64,000 nucleotides of DNA, from the NCBI GenBank assembly GCA_030035585.1, contig CM057472.1, positions 94,423,601 to 94,487,600 on the forward strand. Direction: 5' to 3'. The DNA comes from Dugong dugon (lineage: Eukaryota > Chordata > Mammalia > Sirenia > Dugongidae). Shown in pieces: positions 1 through 10,349 of the stretch. Numbering within the stretch: position 1 is the stretch's first letter; every line of letters begins with the position of its first letter. Position numbers and translations under genes: made by a program. The notes beneath the pieces were generated by a model. It made no database searches, had not been told where the DNA came from, and saw only the letters and a list, made by a program, of their open reading frames with translations.

Positions 1-363
1 CGTGTACAGCACTCACCTAGATACTCAGAAGATAAACTGACATATAATATCTCATCCTTTCCCTGGAGTACCTGAAAATTCAGTGTGAGATATGGTAAGT
101 ACATAAAAGAGGTATAACCAAACTAGTTCTGGGAGTACTCACATAAACAAAAGGAGCAATTTAATTCTGATGGGGAAGATGGAAAACATTTTTCAAATGT
201 AACACTTGGGTTGGATATTAAAGAAGAGGTAGAAATTCACCAGGCAAAGAAAGAACAAAAGTACATTCCCAGCTGATGGAACTTCATGAGTAAAATTTTT
301 GGTGGAATATTAACAAGATCTGAAACTTTCTGAGCACTTATGAAATGCTAAAGGCTTCATACG
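1..363. other. Unique AT-rich sequence, no feature seen
   Basis: I see no coding frame, RNA gene or recognisable interspersed repeat here. Confidence 0.5.
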
Positions 364-693
364 TGTTGTTAGCTGCCATCCAGTCAGCCCCTGACTGATT
401 GTGACCCCATGCACAATGGAAGGAAACACTGTCCCATCCTCATAATCGATTGAGGATCAGACTGTTTGATCCACAAGGTTTTTATTGACTATTTTTTAGA
501 CGCAGATCACCAGGCCTTTCTTCCCAGTCTGTCTCAGTCTGGATGCTCCACTGAAATTGTTCAGCATCATAACAACATGCAGTCCACTACTGACAGTTGG
601 GTGGTGCCTGCGCATGAGGTACATTGACCAGTAATCAAAGCTGGGTCTCTTGCATAAAAGACAAGATTTCTACCACTGAGCCACCAATGCCTC
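364..693 (-). mobile_element. tRNA-Gly-headed AfroSINE-type SINE
   Basis: Read on the minus strand, the head begins GCATTGGTGGCTCAGTGG with TAGAA following. This matches the 5' half of tRNA-Gly including the A box; a degraded B box (GATTACTGG) follows. The body carries motifs shared with other SINEs in the window (AGATCACCAGGCCTTTCTTCC on plus). The element ends in an RTE-like tail, GTTGTTAGCTGCCATC on plus. A second copy of the same subtype lies at 62036-62393. It is a decayed retroposon and not a functional tRNA gene. Confidence 0.85.
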
Positions 694-706
694 TCATATG
701 TATTAA

Positions 707-850
707 CTTTTAAATCCTCATTTCAATACTTTGAGATAGGCACTGTTATCTCCACTCTACAAATGAAATATTCAAGGCACGTAGAAGTTAAGTAATTTCT
801 CCAAGATCACAGAGCCAATGAACGTAAAGTCTAAATTTGACCTCAGACAG
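707..850 (-). repeat. MIR SINE fragment
   Basis: The antisense MIR core is visible: an ATAGGCACTGTTATCTCCA stretch, then CAAATGAA, then a decayed form of the usual AAGGTCACACAGC box. It is an old mammal-wide repeat, identified by recall of the consensus. Confidence 0.65.
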
Positions 851-904
851 TCTGGGCCTACCCTGCGTTCTAAACCCCTGGTTAGTGGCATGTTCTAAGA
901 GCAG

Positions 905-1075
905 GGAACAATCTGATGGAGCTGAACAATTAGGTGCTGAATAGAGGAATAAAGTGTGAAAGAAGACAATGAAATTTGCTTATAAGGGCCTTGAATGCTG
1001 TGCTAAGGGATACGGATGTTAGAATATACTGGAGAAAATAGGTTGGGTAGAAGACAAACTACAGTAAAAACATCA
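905..1075 (+). repeat. L2-like LINE fragment
   Basis: AAGGGCCTTGAATGCTGTGC resembles the L2 3' region (usually AGGGCCTTGAATGCCAGGC). Similar L2-like wording resumes around 1830-1990 after the RTE insertion at 1148-1438, so one L2 may have been split. Identification is by motif recall only. Confidence 0.45.
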
Positions 1076-1147
1076 TGACAAATAATAACTGAAGGATGGT
1101 CCTGTTGCTAAGGAGTCATGGAGACAATAGGGAGTGGTGGGGACTGT

Positions 1148-1438
1148 AGTAAAGTCTCCCCATTCTCACTTCTAAGAAGCATTCTGGCTGTACTTCTTCC
1201 AAGACAGATTTCTTCATGCTCCTGGAAGTCCATGGTATGCCAACACCATAATTTAAATGCATCAATACTTCTTTCATCTTCCTTATTCATTGTCCGGCTT
1301 TCATATGCATATGAAGCAAATGAAAATGCCACAGCTTGGGTCAGGAGCACCTTAGTCCTCAAGGTAACATCTTTGCTTTTTAACACTTTAAAGAGGTCTT
1401 TTCCAGCAGATTTGCCCAATGCAATACATCCTTTGGTT
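1148..1438 (-). mobile_element. RTE (BovB-like) LINE, internal 3'-half fragment
   Basis: On the minus strand the decayed frame contains segments equivalent to the RTE C-terminal region: GKSA-KDLFKVLKSKDV, then TKV-LTQA, then ESWTMNKED-like ESRTMNKED, then ICLGRSTARMLLRSENG. The fragment lacks both the RT core and the 3' tail, so it is truncated at both ends. Confidence 0.85.
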
Positions 1439-1829
1439 TTTTTCAAGAAAACTAGGAAATCTCTTAAATGAATTTTCCAAATTATTAAGTGTTGATAGTT
1501 GTGTTTTTAAACATCATGGGCCAAACAAAACATGCCTGCTGGCCAGAGGCAGCCAGCGGGTGCCAGATTGTAATTGAAAGACATCAGTGCTTTAAATAAT
1601 AGTGAATTTTTAAGTTTCTTTTACCTGGGAAGAAACATATGCACATTCATGTTTTAAGAAGATAAATCCAGTAGTACAACAGAAAATAGAGTTAAAAGGG
1701 GAAGGACCAGTTAGAAGGTTATTGCCGTAGAAAAAAGATGCCAAAGCCTTGGGCTACTGGCCATGGGAAAGGCAAGGTGTAAAACAGTTTTCAGAGTATA
1801 ATCAATCCATTAAATGTGCTGGTGACGAG

Positions 1830-1990
1830 AAAGAACATGTCAAAGATAATCCGGGACTGTCTCATCTGGGAGATTAGAAGGAAGGTGATCCATTGATGGA
1901 TACTGGAAACTTAAAAAGAAGGGTGTGTTTCTGGAGGAAAATAGTGAGTTCAATTTGAGAAGTGTTGAAAACAGGCTTAGGAGGCATTCA
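1830..1990 (+). repeat. L2-like LINE fragment
   Basis: GTGAGTTCAATTTGAGAAGT, then TTGAAAACAGGCTTAGGAGGCAT, resembles the L2 3' untranslated wording (GAGTTCAGTTTTGGACATGT). This is probably the continuation of the fragment at 905-1075. Identification rests on recall and is weak. Confidence 0.4.
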
Positions 1991-1999
1991 GACATATGG

Positions 2000-2395
2000 A
2001 GGTCATCTTAGTTCTTTTATTGTGAAGAATAATCATTCGTTAGATTGAGATCTGATCCATTGATTACAACTGCTTCCTCGAAAACTGAGAATTTTAAGAA
2101 TTGCTAAGATGGTTTATTCTTGTGAGACTGAAACACATAAACATTGACAGGATTAGTAACAACAGAATTGCACACATGATTCTTTTAAAAGAATTTGCTG
2201 TTTTTTCTTCCCTTTAAGTTTCTGTTTTGGTCTTCTGAATATATTGTCTTCATCATCGGGACAGTGAATCTAGCAAAGGGAAATGATGTTTCCCACCACA
2301 AAGGCACACAAAAAGGGATGCGTTCATATTAAAAACAATCCAATCTGAAACTTTATGTTAAGCATTACTTTTTCTGTATGTATACAGTCAGGTTT
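2000..2395. other. Repeat-poor stretch
   Basis: I see no supported gene or repeat here; the sequence is AT-rich. Confidence 0.4.
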
Positions 2396-2401
2396 CTGGG
2401 A

Positions 2402-2488
2402 GTGGGTTTCCAAGGAGCCGCTTGTGAATTGGAACTGCTGACTTTTGGTTAGCAGCCAAACTCTCAACCACTGTGCCACCAGGGCTCC
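2402..2488 (-). mobile_element. AfroSINE fragment (head half)
   Basis: The minus strand begins GGAGCCCTGGTGGCACAGTGG and continues through GCTAACCAAAAG to CCTTGGAAACCC. The 3' half is missing. Retroposons normally lose the 5' end, so loss of the 3' end points to a later deletion. Confidence 0.85.
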
Positions 2489-2550
2489 ATCTGGGATATT
2501 ATTTAATGATCATAGTGTACATTTAAGCAGTCTTTACCATTGTGAAGTTC

Positions 2551-3180
2551 TGTTGAGTCAGTTCTGACTCATAGCAACCCTACGTACAACAGAATGAAAC
2601 ACTTGCTCAGTCCTGCATCATCCTCACAATCGTTGCTATGTTTGAGCCCATTGTTGCAGCCACTGTGTCAATCCATCTCATTAAGGGTCTTCCTCTTTTT
2701 TGCTGACCCTCTACTCTACCAAGAATGATGTCCTTCTCCAGGGACTGGTCCCTCCTGATAACATGTCCAAAGTACTTGAAATGAAGTCTCCCATTCTCCC
2801 TTCTAATGAGCATTCTGGCTGTACTTCTTCCAAGACAGATTTGTTCATTCTCCTGGCAGTCCATGGTATAGCCAATATTCTTTGCCAACACCATAATTCA
2901 AAGGCATCAATTCTTCTTTGGTCTTCCTTATTCCTTGTCCAGCTTTAACATGCATATGAAGCAAATTAAAATGCCACGGCTTGGGTCAGGCACATTGTAG
3001 TCTTCAAGGTGACTTCTCTGCTGTTCAATGCTGCAAAGAGGTCTTTTGCAGCAGATTTGCCCAATACAACGTGTCTTTTGATATCTTGACTGCTGCTTCC
3101 ATGGACATTGATTTTGGATCCAAGTAAAACGCAGTCCTTGACAACTTCAATCTTTTATCCATTTACCATGTCATTGTTAG
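2551..3180 (-). mobile_element. RTE (BovB-like) LINE, 3' third
   Basis: The RTE 3' end lies at the left (GAGTCAGTTCTGACTC on plus). The copy runs back through the C-terminal coding region to a point equivalent to DFILLGS in the protein, so it is 5' truncated. The best frame, 2607-2894 on minus, reads through ICLGRSTARML, YFGHVIRRDQSLEKDI and RGRPLMRWIDTVAA. These segments recur in every RTE copy in the window. Confidence 0.9.
2607..2894 (-). pseudogene. RTE ORF remnant, C-terminal 95 codons
   Basis: This frame is the C-terminal end of the RTE endonuclease/reverse-transcriptase polyprotein, downstream of the RT core. It holds ICLGRSTARM, FGHVIRRDQSLEKDI and KRGRPLMRWIDTVAA. There is no catalytic residue and no full-length upstream frame, so it is a fossil without function. 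Confidence 0.8.
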
Positions 3181-4081
3181 TGTCCATAAATAAAGCTTCT
3201 ATTTCTTGCAGGTAATATGTTCTAAAAGACCCTGTAAACAAGTATGACCATAGATCTATGAATATTAATTGAATATTGAAATTAAATAAACTTCTAGTTC
3301 CTTCTGGTCTCTGTAGACTGCGGTTGGTTTGTTTAATTCCTTGGGCATCAAGATATAGACTGCGCATGTGTATGTGAAAACCCTACCTTTTTTTTTCACA
3401 GAACTCAACCTAGTCTAAAAAAATAGAACCACCTAATCTAAAACATATATTTGAGTCAGCAGAAAATAAGTAGGTAATATCTTAGAGTGAATATGTATGT
3501 ATATATGTACAAAAATACATTGCCTTAATTCATTCAGTAAACATTTATACTTGTCCTCTGTGAAAGACTTTGTTAGCTGGTGCAAAAAAACTCACAGAGA
3601 AAAGACACAGTTATCTACTATAAACAAGCCATAATCCTCAATAACCTGATTGCTTCATAATCATTTGTAATATAATGCTAGTCTCTTATCTTTTTACCCT
3701 GTTGAGATTTTCCCTGTTGACTTGTCTAACCTAAACTCACAATATTTCTCTGAATCCCCAAACTTTTACAGAATGGCACTGTTTCTTTTTAAGAAATAGT
3801 TGTAGCTACTAATCAGTCAAACTGGAAGAGGTCATTCTAAAGTTAATTTTTAAACAATTTTAAGCATTATCCTATGAAACTGTACTACCATTCTCTAAGG
3901 TAAATATGTTAGACAAATATTTATTTTTTGCAGAACTTTAATTTCAAAAGCAGTTTGTGGCTCATAAAATTTGTTCCTTAAATCTGTTATCTGGCTCCCC
4001 CTGATTGGTGCCCCGGAGTCTTAACACACTCATACATGTTAATAGGGTGCCTTTTCTTCCTATACTTTAAACTGCACTATA
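3181..4081. other. Unique AT-rich sequence
   Basis: I see no gene, clear repeat or structured element. Short runs such as TATGTATGTATATATGTAC near 3490 are low complexity. Confidence 0.45.
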
Positions 4082-4092
4082 TATGGCTGCAG

Positions 4093-4279
4093 AAACCCTG
4101 GTGGCATAGTGGTTAAAAACTACAGCTGTTAACCAAAATGTTGGCAGTTCAAATCCACCAGGCACTCCTTGGAAACTGTATGGGGCAGTTCTACTCTGTC
4201 CCTCTGTCCTACAGGGTCACTATGAACTGGGATCAACTCAATGGCAAGTGGTTTGTTTTGGTTTTGGTTTTGGTTTATT
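4093..4279 (+). mobile_element. AfroSINE, full length, with 11 bp target duplication
   Basis: The head is AAACCCTGGTGGCATAGTGG. The tail GGGATCAACTCAATGGCAAG is followed by a (GTTTTG)n 3' end. It is flanked by direct repeats TATGGCTGCAG at 4082-4092 and 4280-4290, so both insertion ends are defined. Confidence 0.93.
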
Positions 4280-4649
4280 TATGGCTGCAGTTAAAGTAAC
4301 ATTCAGCCAGGACTACTTTAGCCTCCTTTTATAGCCTCATCATTTACAGAGCTCAGTGGACATGATGGGGCCTCACCAGGAGCTCATGTCCTTTGTGACA
4401 TTTCAGTCTTTTACTGAGAAGGATAGACACTCACTGGAAGGCAGTACTGGAAAGTCAGGGAGCAACATATAACTTTTCTGTGTCTTTCAGTCCCATGTAG
4501 GATGCTCACTCACCATTTTACTACATGGAGCAACATACTCAAGTGTCAGCATTGTCTTAATAAAATGCAGTTATGAAACAGTCGGCTTCTGGGGGAGATA
4601 GATGTTATGTGAAAAATTCTCAAATATCGTGGGTTAGTAAGATAGCATA

Positions 4650-4790
4650 CTTTTTTTTTTTTTTGAATAACAGGAAATAGTTTTACAAATGAAGACACTA
4701 AGGTCATTTTGATGACTTCCCCAAGGTCACACAATTGGTAGATAAAGTGCTCCAATTCAGACTTCATGGATCTTGACTCAAAGCCTTGTG
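4650..4790 (-). repeat. MIR SINE fragment
   Basis: The antisense MIR pattern is present: TTTTACAAATGAAGAC, then CCAAGGTCACACAATTGGTA. A second MIR follows at once. Confidence 0.65.
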
Positions 4791-4849
4791 ATCTTTGTTC
4801 TTCATCTTTTGCTAAATATATAAATATTAGCTAATTGAATCTTTTTATC

Positions 4850-4985
4850 ACCCTTATGATGTAGGTATCATTATTATTATTCCTATTTTTACAAATGAGA
4901 AACTGAGACAAAGAAAATTTAAGTAACTTGCCAAAGGTCATGTGGAAAACCTGAGATTTGACCCAGTTGGTTGGCTCCAGAGTGA
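4850..4985 (-). repeat. MIR SINE fragment
   Basis: The antisense MIR core is well preserved: TACAAATGAGAAACTGAGAC, then AAGTAACTTGCCAAAGGTCA. The element is independent of the MIR immediately to its left. Confidence 0.75.
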
Positions 4986-4989
4986 GTGG

Positions 4990-6350
4990 GAGGTAGAGGG
5001 TGGGAAGCATATTTAAAATTTTTTATTCTAAAAGCAAAATGGTATAAATGAGATACCATAGACTTAGGAATCTGACAAATGGATGTGTCGAGTCTTTGCT
5101 TCCCTACTCGTCAGCAGCGTCACCCTGGACAAATAACAATCTCTCCAACCTCCAGTGTGCTCTTTAGGGAAAGATGAAGGATATGATAAGTTCCCCCTTC
5201 CTGGACTATCACAACAATTGAAGAAGGCATGAGCTTCTGAATGGAAAATCAAGAGGCAGGGGAAGGAGGCTGCGGGAGTCAGGGATGAACCTCTATCCCA
5301 AGAGTTTGTCAAGTTAATGGATGTGTGAGTATTGGCATGGGCCAGATGTGAGAGAAAGAGCTGGATAAGAGGACATGTTAGAGATTAATGGGTCTCCAAC
5401 AAGGAGAGAATGAATATGGGACTATGCTCTGGGAAACCAGCAGCTAAAAGTGGGTATCACAAATGTCCATGAATTCGGATTGAAGGAACTTCACAAAGAA
5501 AAAATAAAAAGTGTCAGAGTTACACATCTCCCAGGACAGAGCACAGAAATCAGCTTAAGACCTTATTCAAAAAGCAAGAAATTCTCTCTCACCTCACTCC
5601 TCTTCTCTCGCCCTCTCCTTTGGCCCTGCCAGTTGGGGAGAAGGGGACTGGCAAAGCCAAGGCAGGCAACACCCTACAGTGGGAGGCAAGGCTTCTCTTC
5701 AGAAGGAAAACTTAAAGCATTGATTAACTTCTAGGACTGAACATTCTAAATTTCTGAGCTTATGCTTTGTTTTCTGACTTAAAGAGGCCACGAGGCTATT
5801 TATTTTCCAAGAAGAACAGAAGAATCATGACACCTCCTTATTTTTTTCTTTAGCTATGAATAAAGAAATATTAATCAAATAAATTTTAATGAGGCAAATA
5901 TACAATTGCCTGTTGATTACAAATCAAAATCAGGGTAGCTCTATTTGTCAGATTAATACATATGTATATGAATATGTGTTCCATTCTTTATAGTTAATAA
6001 CTCAGCTTGTTTATGTAGAAGACATAACTTACAATTATTTAGTAATAAAAGATCATTTTTCTTCTCCTTTCTATTGCTACCTAATAAAAACTTCTTTTTC
6101 ATTAGCAGATGTATTTCATATTAAGTTTATAGGAGCCATTTTTCAATAGTCTCAATATCTGAAATACAAATACATCATCAAAATGTGTTCTTTTTCTTAA
6201 TGTAATAGATCATATTAGTACTTGTTGCAGATTCGTTCTATCACACTTGATTATTTAGCATTTGATATGTGGGAGAAATATATCAAGACAATGTATAGCT
6301 GATATTACAATAACTATTATCATGGTACAGTATGTGGTATAGTGAGTATC
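4990..6350. other. Unclassified sequence
   Basis: The part to 5760 is purine-rich and contains only chance frames (for example 5450-5734, with no recognisable domain). The part after 5760 is strongly AT-rich. I cannot assign a repeat family with confidence. Confidence 0.4.
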
Positions 6351-6356
6351 CATCTG

Positions 6357-6693
6357 TCCCTGTTGCCGTTGAGTTATTTCCAACTCTTAGAGTCCCTATA
6401 GAAACCAAAAAAAAAAAAAAAAAAAACCCACTGCCATCGAGTTGATTCCGACTCACAGTGACCCTATAGGACAGAGTAGAACAGAGGAGCACCTGAGGGA
6501 TTCGAACTGCCGACCTTTTGGTTAGCAGCCATAACTCTTAACCACTACATATAACTGCTCTATTGGGTTTCCAAGGCTATAGTCTTTATGGAAGCAGACT
6601 GCCATCTTTTTCCCACAGAGAAGCTGGTGAGTTCAAACCACAGATCTTCCGGTTAGCAGCCAAGTGCTTAACCACTGTGCTACCAGGGCTCCT
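6357..6693 (-). mobile_element. AfroSINE interrupted by a second AfroSINE
   Basis: The outer copy occupies 6357-6400 (tail side) and 6554-6693 (head side, GGAGCCCTGGTAGCACAGTGG on minus). It belongs to the subtype with an extra block, GGCTATAGTCTTTATGGAAG on plus. The interruption lies after CCCTATAG. Confidence 0.88.
6401..6553 (-). mobile_element. AfroSINE nested in another AfroSINE
   Basis: A 3' poly(A) tail (poly-T on minus flank, A-run on plus at about 6406-6425) is followed by CCCACTGCCATCGAGTTGAT, GACAGAGTAGAAC and TTAGCAGCCATAACTCTTAA. The copy lies in the same orientation as its host and must be younger than it. The poly(A) length also suggests a younger age. Confidence 0.88.
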
Positions 6694-6694
6694 T

Positions 6695-7202
6695 CTAGAG
6701 AGTATAAACGTGATCTAACAAATGAAAAACACAGTATCTCAGAAAGAGAGCAGACTAGAAGTAGTGTGATTTAAGTTCTCCTTCCTGATCAGTCAGTAGC
6801 TACTTTTGTACCCTGGACAGATTGATTAAACATCTCTGTCTCAGTTTTCTCATTTGTAAGTTAGGAATGATAATAATCTAACCACCTCAAAGGTTTGTGT
6901 TTTTTCTAAAGGAAATTAGCTTTATCTATGAACAAGGGATGTCTCCTGAGAAAAACACACAAAAATATCTCAAAAGGAAAAAGAAGTTAATCAACTTTAT
7001 ATGCTTTTCATTTGGACAAAGACTAGAGGCAGCAAAAATGTTTCTGGAAATGTGGATCAAGATATCATCTACATGTAATGACCAATTGGGAAAATTGTTT
7101 TATATTTATATAATAGAATCCAGAGGTACCCATTTAAACAAAAATAAACGGTGACAATACAGGTTACCTCTTTTATAAGTTGGTGATAAAATATACACAG
7201 TA
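6695..7202 (+). repeat. Dispersed duplication, copy A (partner 44907-45412)
   Basis: This roughly 508 bp block aligns collinearly with 44907-45412, in the same orientation and about 38 kb away, with scattered substitutions and small indels. Shared words include GAGAGTATAAACGTGATCTA, GATCAAGATATCATCTACAT and GGTGATAAAATATACACAG. A MIR is included in both copies. Each copy is preceded directly by the head of a minus-strand AfroSINE, although the two SINEs differ in subtype. Confidence 0.9.
6800..6895 (+). repeat. MIR SINE inside duplication copy A
   Basis: CTCTGTCTCAGTTTTCTCAT, then GTAAGTTAGGAATGATAATA, is the MIR core in sense orientation. The same MIR sits at the same place in copy B. Confidence 0.75.
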
Positions 7203-7243
7203 ATCATACAGTGAAAAATCTTAGTAGTAAGACTTTTGTAGAC

Positions 7244-7684
7244 TGTCTTAGTATCCTTGGGCTGCCAAAACAAAATGCCAAGAAGTGAGTGGCTTTAAAG
7301 TACAGACATTTATTGTCTCATAGTTCTGGATGCTGAAAGTCCAAATCAGGGTATCAGCCATGTCAATTCCTTCTGAGGACTCTGAGAGAGGAATCGTTCC
7401 ATGCCTCTCTCCTGGCTTCCAGTGGCTGCTGGCAATCCTTGGCATTCCTTTGCTGCTTGTAGATGAATCCTCACATGGTTTTTCTGCTCAGTATGTGTCT
7501 GTCTATTCTCCCTCTTTATAAGACATCATTCAGAAGAGATAAGATCCCACCCTACTCCAGTCTGACCTTGTTAACTGATAATACAGTCAAGGAAAAATCC
7601 TACTTCCAAATAAAGTCACATTCCCAAGTACAAGGATTAGTCCTTCAACATGTTTTTTTGTGGGACATAATTTAATCCATAACA
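7244..7684 (-). mobile_element. Solo LTR, MaLR/ERVL-like
   Basis: The ends are TGTCTTAG and CCATAACA. On the minus strand this is a TG...CA LTR with a TATA-like TTATAAAG and an AATAAA signal in the expected order. The imperfect 5 bp flanks TAGAC/TAGAT fit the 5 bp duplication of class III LTRs. It is the most decayed relative of the LTRs at 10598, 36218 and 43957. No internal retroviral sequence is present. Confidence 0.8.
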
Positions 7685-7689
7685 TAGAT

Positions 7690-8280
7690 AATGTTCCTCC
7701 TATAACTAACTGTAATATTACATCACTCAACCAACAATTAATCAATAAATAAATCAAATTGAAATGCATTAAATGGAATGAAATGAAATAAACAGATTGT
7801 AATATTAAACGTGTTCCATCCTAACATGCAAGACCAAACTCCATCCCCTGGCCTCTTTGACAGAAACATCTTCCTGAGTAGACAAGTGAAGAGAGACACA
7901 GTTCCTTAAGTTCCAGCTTTGTATATTTCTGCAACAGCAAGCTAGGACAGAAAGAGTCACAGCTACAACGGTACATTCAATGAAGACTTTGTACTGGAAA
8001 GTGTCAACTGTGTAAAATGGTAGACAAAGAAAATGAGAATTGCTTTCAATGAGTACTTTAGCTTTTATACAAAAACAGGATTCTTCTAGAGTGCTTCTTC
8101 ATGGGATACAGACCAGTGAAGAGATAATAGAATCAGCACCAGTAATATTAAGCAGTGGCTTTGAGAACTGTATATACTGCATTTCACTTCATAGGTCCTG
8201 TTCTTTTCCATTAGTCTTTTAAATTGTCTTTAAAGAGTCACAAGGAAAAATAAAATTATCCAAAACTCTAGTATGGTTAT
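7690..8280. other. Unclassified AT-rich sequence
   Basis: Nothing is recognised here apart from short A-rich runs. Confidence 0.4.
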
Positions 8281-8510
8281 TCACAAGGTATGTTGTCCTA
8301 GGATACTTATTGTGGCATTATTTGTAATGCAATAGGGGTAACGATCAAATAAATTGTGGTGCAACCAGGCATGGAAATATATGAAGTAGTCAAAAATGAT
8401 GTAGATCTATATAAAATAACGAGGAAAACATCTAAGACATTGTTAAGTAAACAAATCAATTTGTAAACAACATATATACTTTGATTTAGTTAAAACAACA
8501 GAACAACACC
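8281..8510 (+). repeat. L1/HAL1-type 3' UTR remnant
   Basis: The wording ATTGTGGCATTATTTGTAAT, then AATAAATTGTGGTGCAACCA, then GACATTGTTAAGTAAA matches the old L1M/HAL1 3' untranslated pattern. The subfamily cannot be named from memory. Confidence 0.6.
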
Positions 8511-8519
8511 AACATATAT

Positions 8520-8900
8520 GAATACTTAGAAGACAGTCTAAGGCAATATGACAGGTTAGATACTCTAGATTCCTCCCTTGTTATATAACTAGATATTAGA
8601 TGAATTGCAAAAACACACTTTGCTCACAGTTGGTATCATAAAAATAAATGAACTTTAAAAAAATCACCTATATGAGACCAAATGGCCAAGAATTACACTG
8701 AAAGAAATATGAGACTGTAAGGAGGCAGGGAAGCTAGATTAATGGAAGTGGAACAACCAGAATAAAAATAATGAAAATAATCACATTGTGAAGGATGTAA
8801 CCAATGTCACTGAACAACCTGTGTAGAAATTATTGAATAGCAACTTAAAGTACAAGTAAACCTTCACCAAAAACACAATAAAATACTATTTAAAAATAAT
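8520..8900 (+). repeat. L1 3'-end-like repeat
   Basis: AATGTCACTGAACAACCTGT, then AGAAATTATTGAA, then AACCTTCACCAAAAACACAATAAAA resembles the L1 3' terminus. Related sequence is at 20190-20640 and 22600-22900. Confidence 0.5.
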
Positions 8901-9533
8901 AATAAGTAAATAGAAATCTCCGTGGACCAAAAATAAAATAAGAAGAGAGATAAAACCAGACTTGTGAATGGTAAGTAATCACTAAAAGTCAAATCTCAAC
9001 ACCAGGAATGGAAGCAGAAGACTAAACCTCCTCCTACCAGCCGCAGGCTCCTGTAAGAAATCCCAATCTAGATTTTGATAAAGGATCCCCAAGTTAGAAG
9101 ATGTCTTGTTCCCGTGAGAAGTAAATTTAAATCCTTTCTAAACAAGAGTATCTGTTTTGCTGCTCTCTAGATTTCTGCATCTTAATTTAAGGTAAATTTA
9201 TTATCTTAAATAAACACACACACAATACAACAAGAAGGGCAGAAAATTAATGAGGTTATAAAAGGAAGAGTTAGATAAAAAATGGCAGGGTAAATTCAAT
9301 GAGACTAAAAAATTAAAAAAGACATAAATGTCAGAGCAGAAGTTAATAAGACAGAAAATATAGAAATAATAGAGATAAAAAAATCTGGCTCTTTGATAGA
9401 AAATAATATTCAAGTCATTTGGCAAGACTGATAAAGAAAGAAAAAATCAGTAGTAATTGTTTAAAGGTGAGCATAATTATAGATAGAAGAGATTTTAAAA
9501 ATGGTATTCTTATAAACTAGAAACAACTATAAA

Positions 9534-9950
9534 CAATCGCCTCATGTGCATGGAAACACTGGACAATGAATAAGGTAGACCGAAGAAGAATTGATGTCTT
9601 TGTATGATGGTGTTGGCGAAGAGTATTAAATATACCATGGATTGCCAAAAGAACAAACAAATCTGTCTTGGAAGAAATACAGCCAGAATGCTCCTTAGAA
9701 GCAAGGATGGCAAGACTACATCTCACATACTTTGGGTATGTTATGAGGCGGGATCAGTCCCTGGAGAAGGACATCAATCTTGGTAAAGTAGAGGGTCAGC
9801 GAAAAAGAGGAAGATCCTCAATGAGATGGATTGACACGGCTGCAGCAATGGGCTCAAGCATAACAGTAATTGTGAGCGTGGCGCAGGACTGGGCGGTGTT
9901 TCATTCTATGAGTCAGAATTGACTCGAGGGCACTTAGCTACAACAATAAC
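9534..9950 (+). mobile_element. RTE (BovB-like) LINE, 3' fragment
   Basis: The 5' end is truncated at CAATCGCCTCATGTGCATG, followed by ACAATGAATAAGG. The 3' end is GAATTGACTCGAGGGCACTTA with a CAACAATAA tail. Flanking ATAAACA repeats (about 9529-9535 and 9951-9957) suggest a target duplication. The insertion lies within an older L1 ORF2 remnant. Confidence 0.9.
9604..9922 (+). pseudogene. RTE ORF C-terminal remnant, frameshifted
   Basis: Two overlapping frames (9604-9786 and 9668-9922) carry the RTE C-terminal pieces NKQICLGRNTARMLLRS and YFGYVMRRDQSLEKDI, then KRGRSSMRWIDTAAAMG. At least one frameshift separates them. No RT catalytic part is present. Confidence 0.8.
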
Positions 9951-10153
9951 ATAAACAACTCTGTGAAAAATAATTGAAATATTTAGAAAAACAAGCACAT
10001 TTCTAGGAAAAATAAATTTGCCAAATACTGAGTTCTTCTTTAACTAATTATAGTAATTATATCAGAAATTAAAATCATCCCCACAAATAAAACACTTGGT
10101 TCTACCAAACTTTCAAGGAAGAGATTACACCAGTTTTAAAAACACTCTTAAAA

Positions 10154-10349
10154 AATCAGTTGATGTTGAATCAATTCTGACTCACAGTGGTTCCATGAGT
10201 GTCAGAGAACTGTGCTCCATAGGGTTTTCAGTGGCTGATTTTTCAGAAGTAGATCACCAGAATTTTCTTCCAAGTTGCCTCTGGGTGGATTTGAACTGCC
10301 AGCCTCTCAGTTAGCAGCCACGCTTAACTGTTTACTCGCCCAGGGACTC
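10154..10349 (-). mobile_element. AfroSINE, GTCCCTGGG-headed subtype
   Basis: On the minus strand the head is GAGTCCCTGGGCGAGTAAAC. On plus the diagnostic block CTCCATAGGGTTTTCAGTGG and GATTTTTCAGAAGTAGATCA are clear. It sits inside the L1 ORF2 remnant. Confidence 0.9.

Noticed and set aside
640-690. A tRNA-Gly gene
   Set aside because: Only the 5' half is tRNA-like, the B box is degraded and the sequence continues into a SINE body, so it is a retroposon head.
1118-1471. A 117-codon plus frame
   Set aside because: It is antisense to the RTE remnant on the minus strand.
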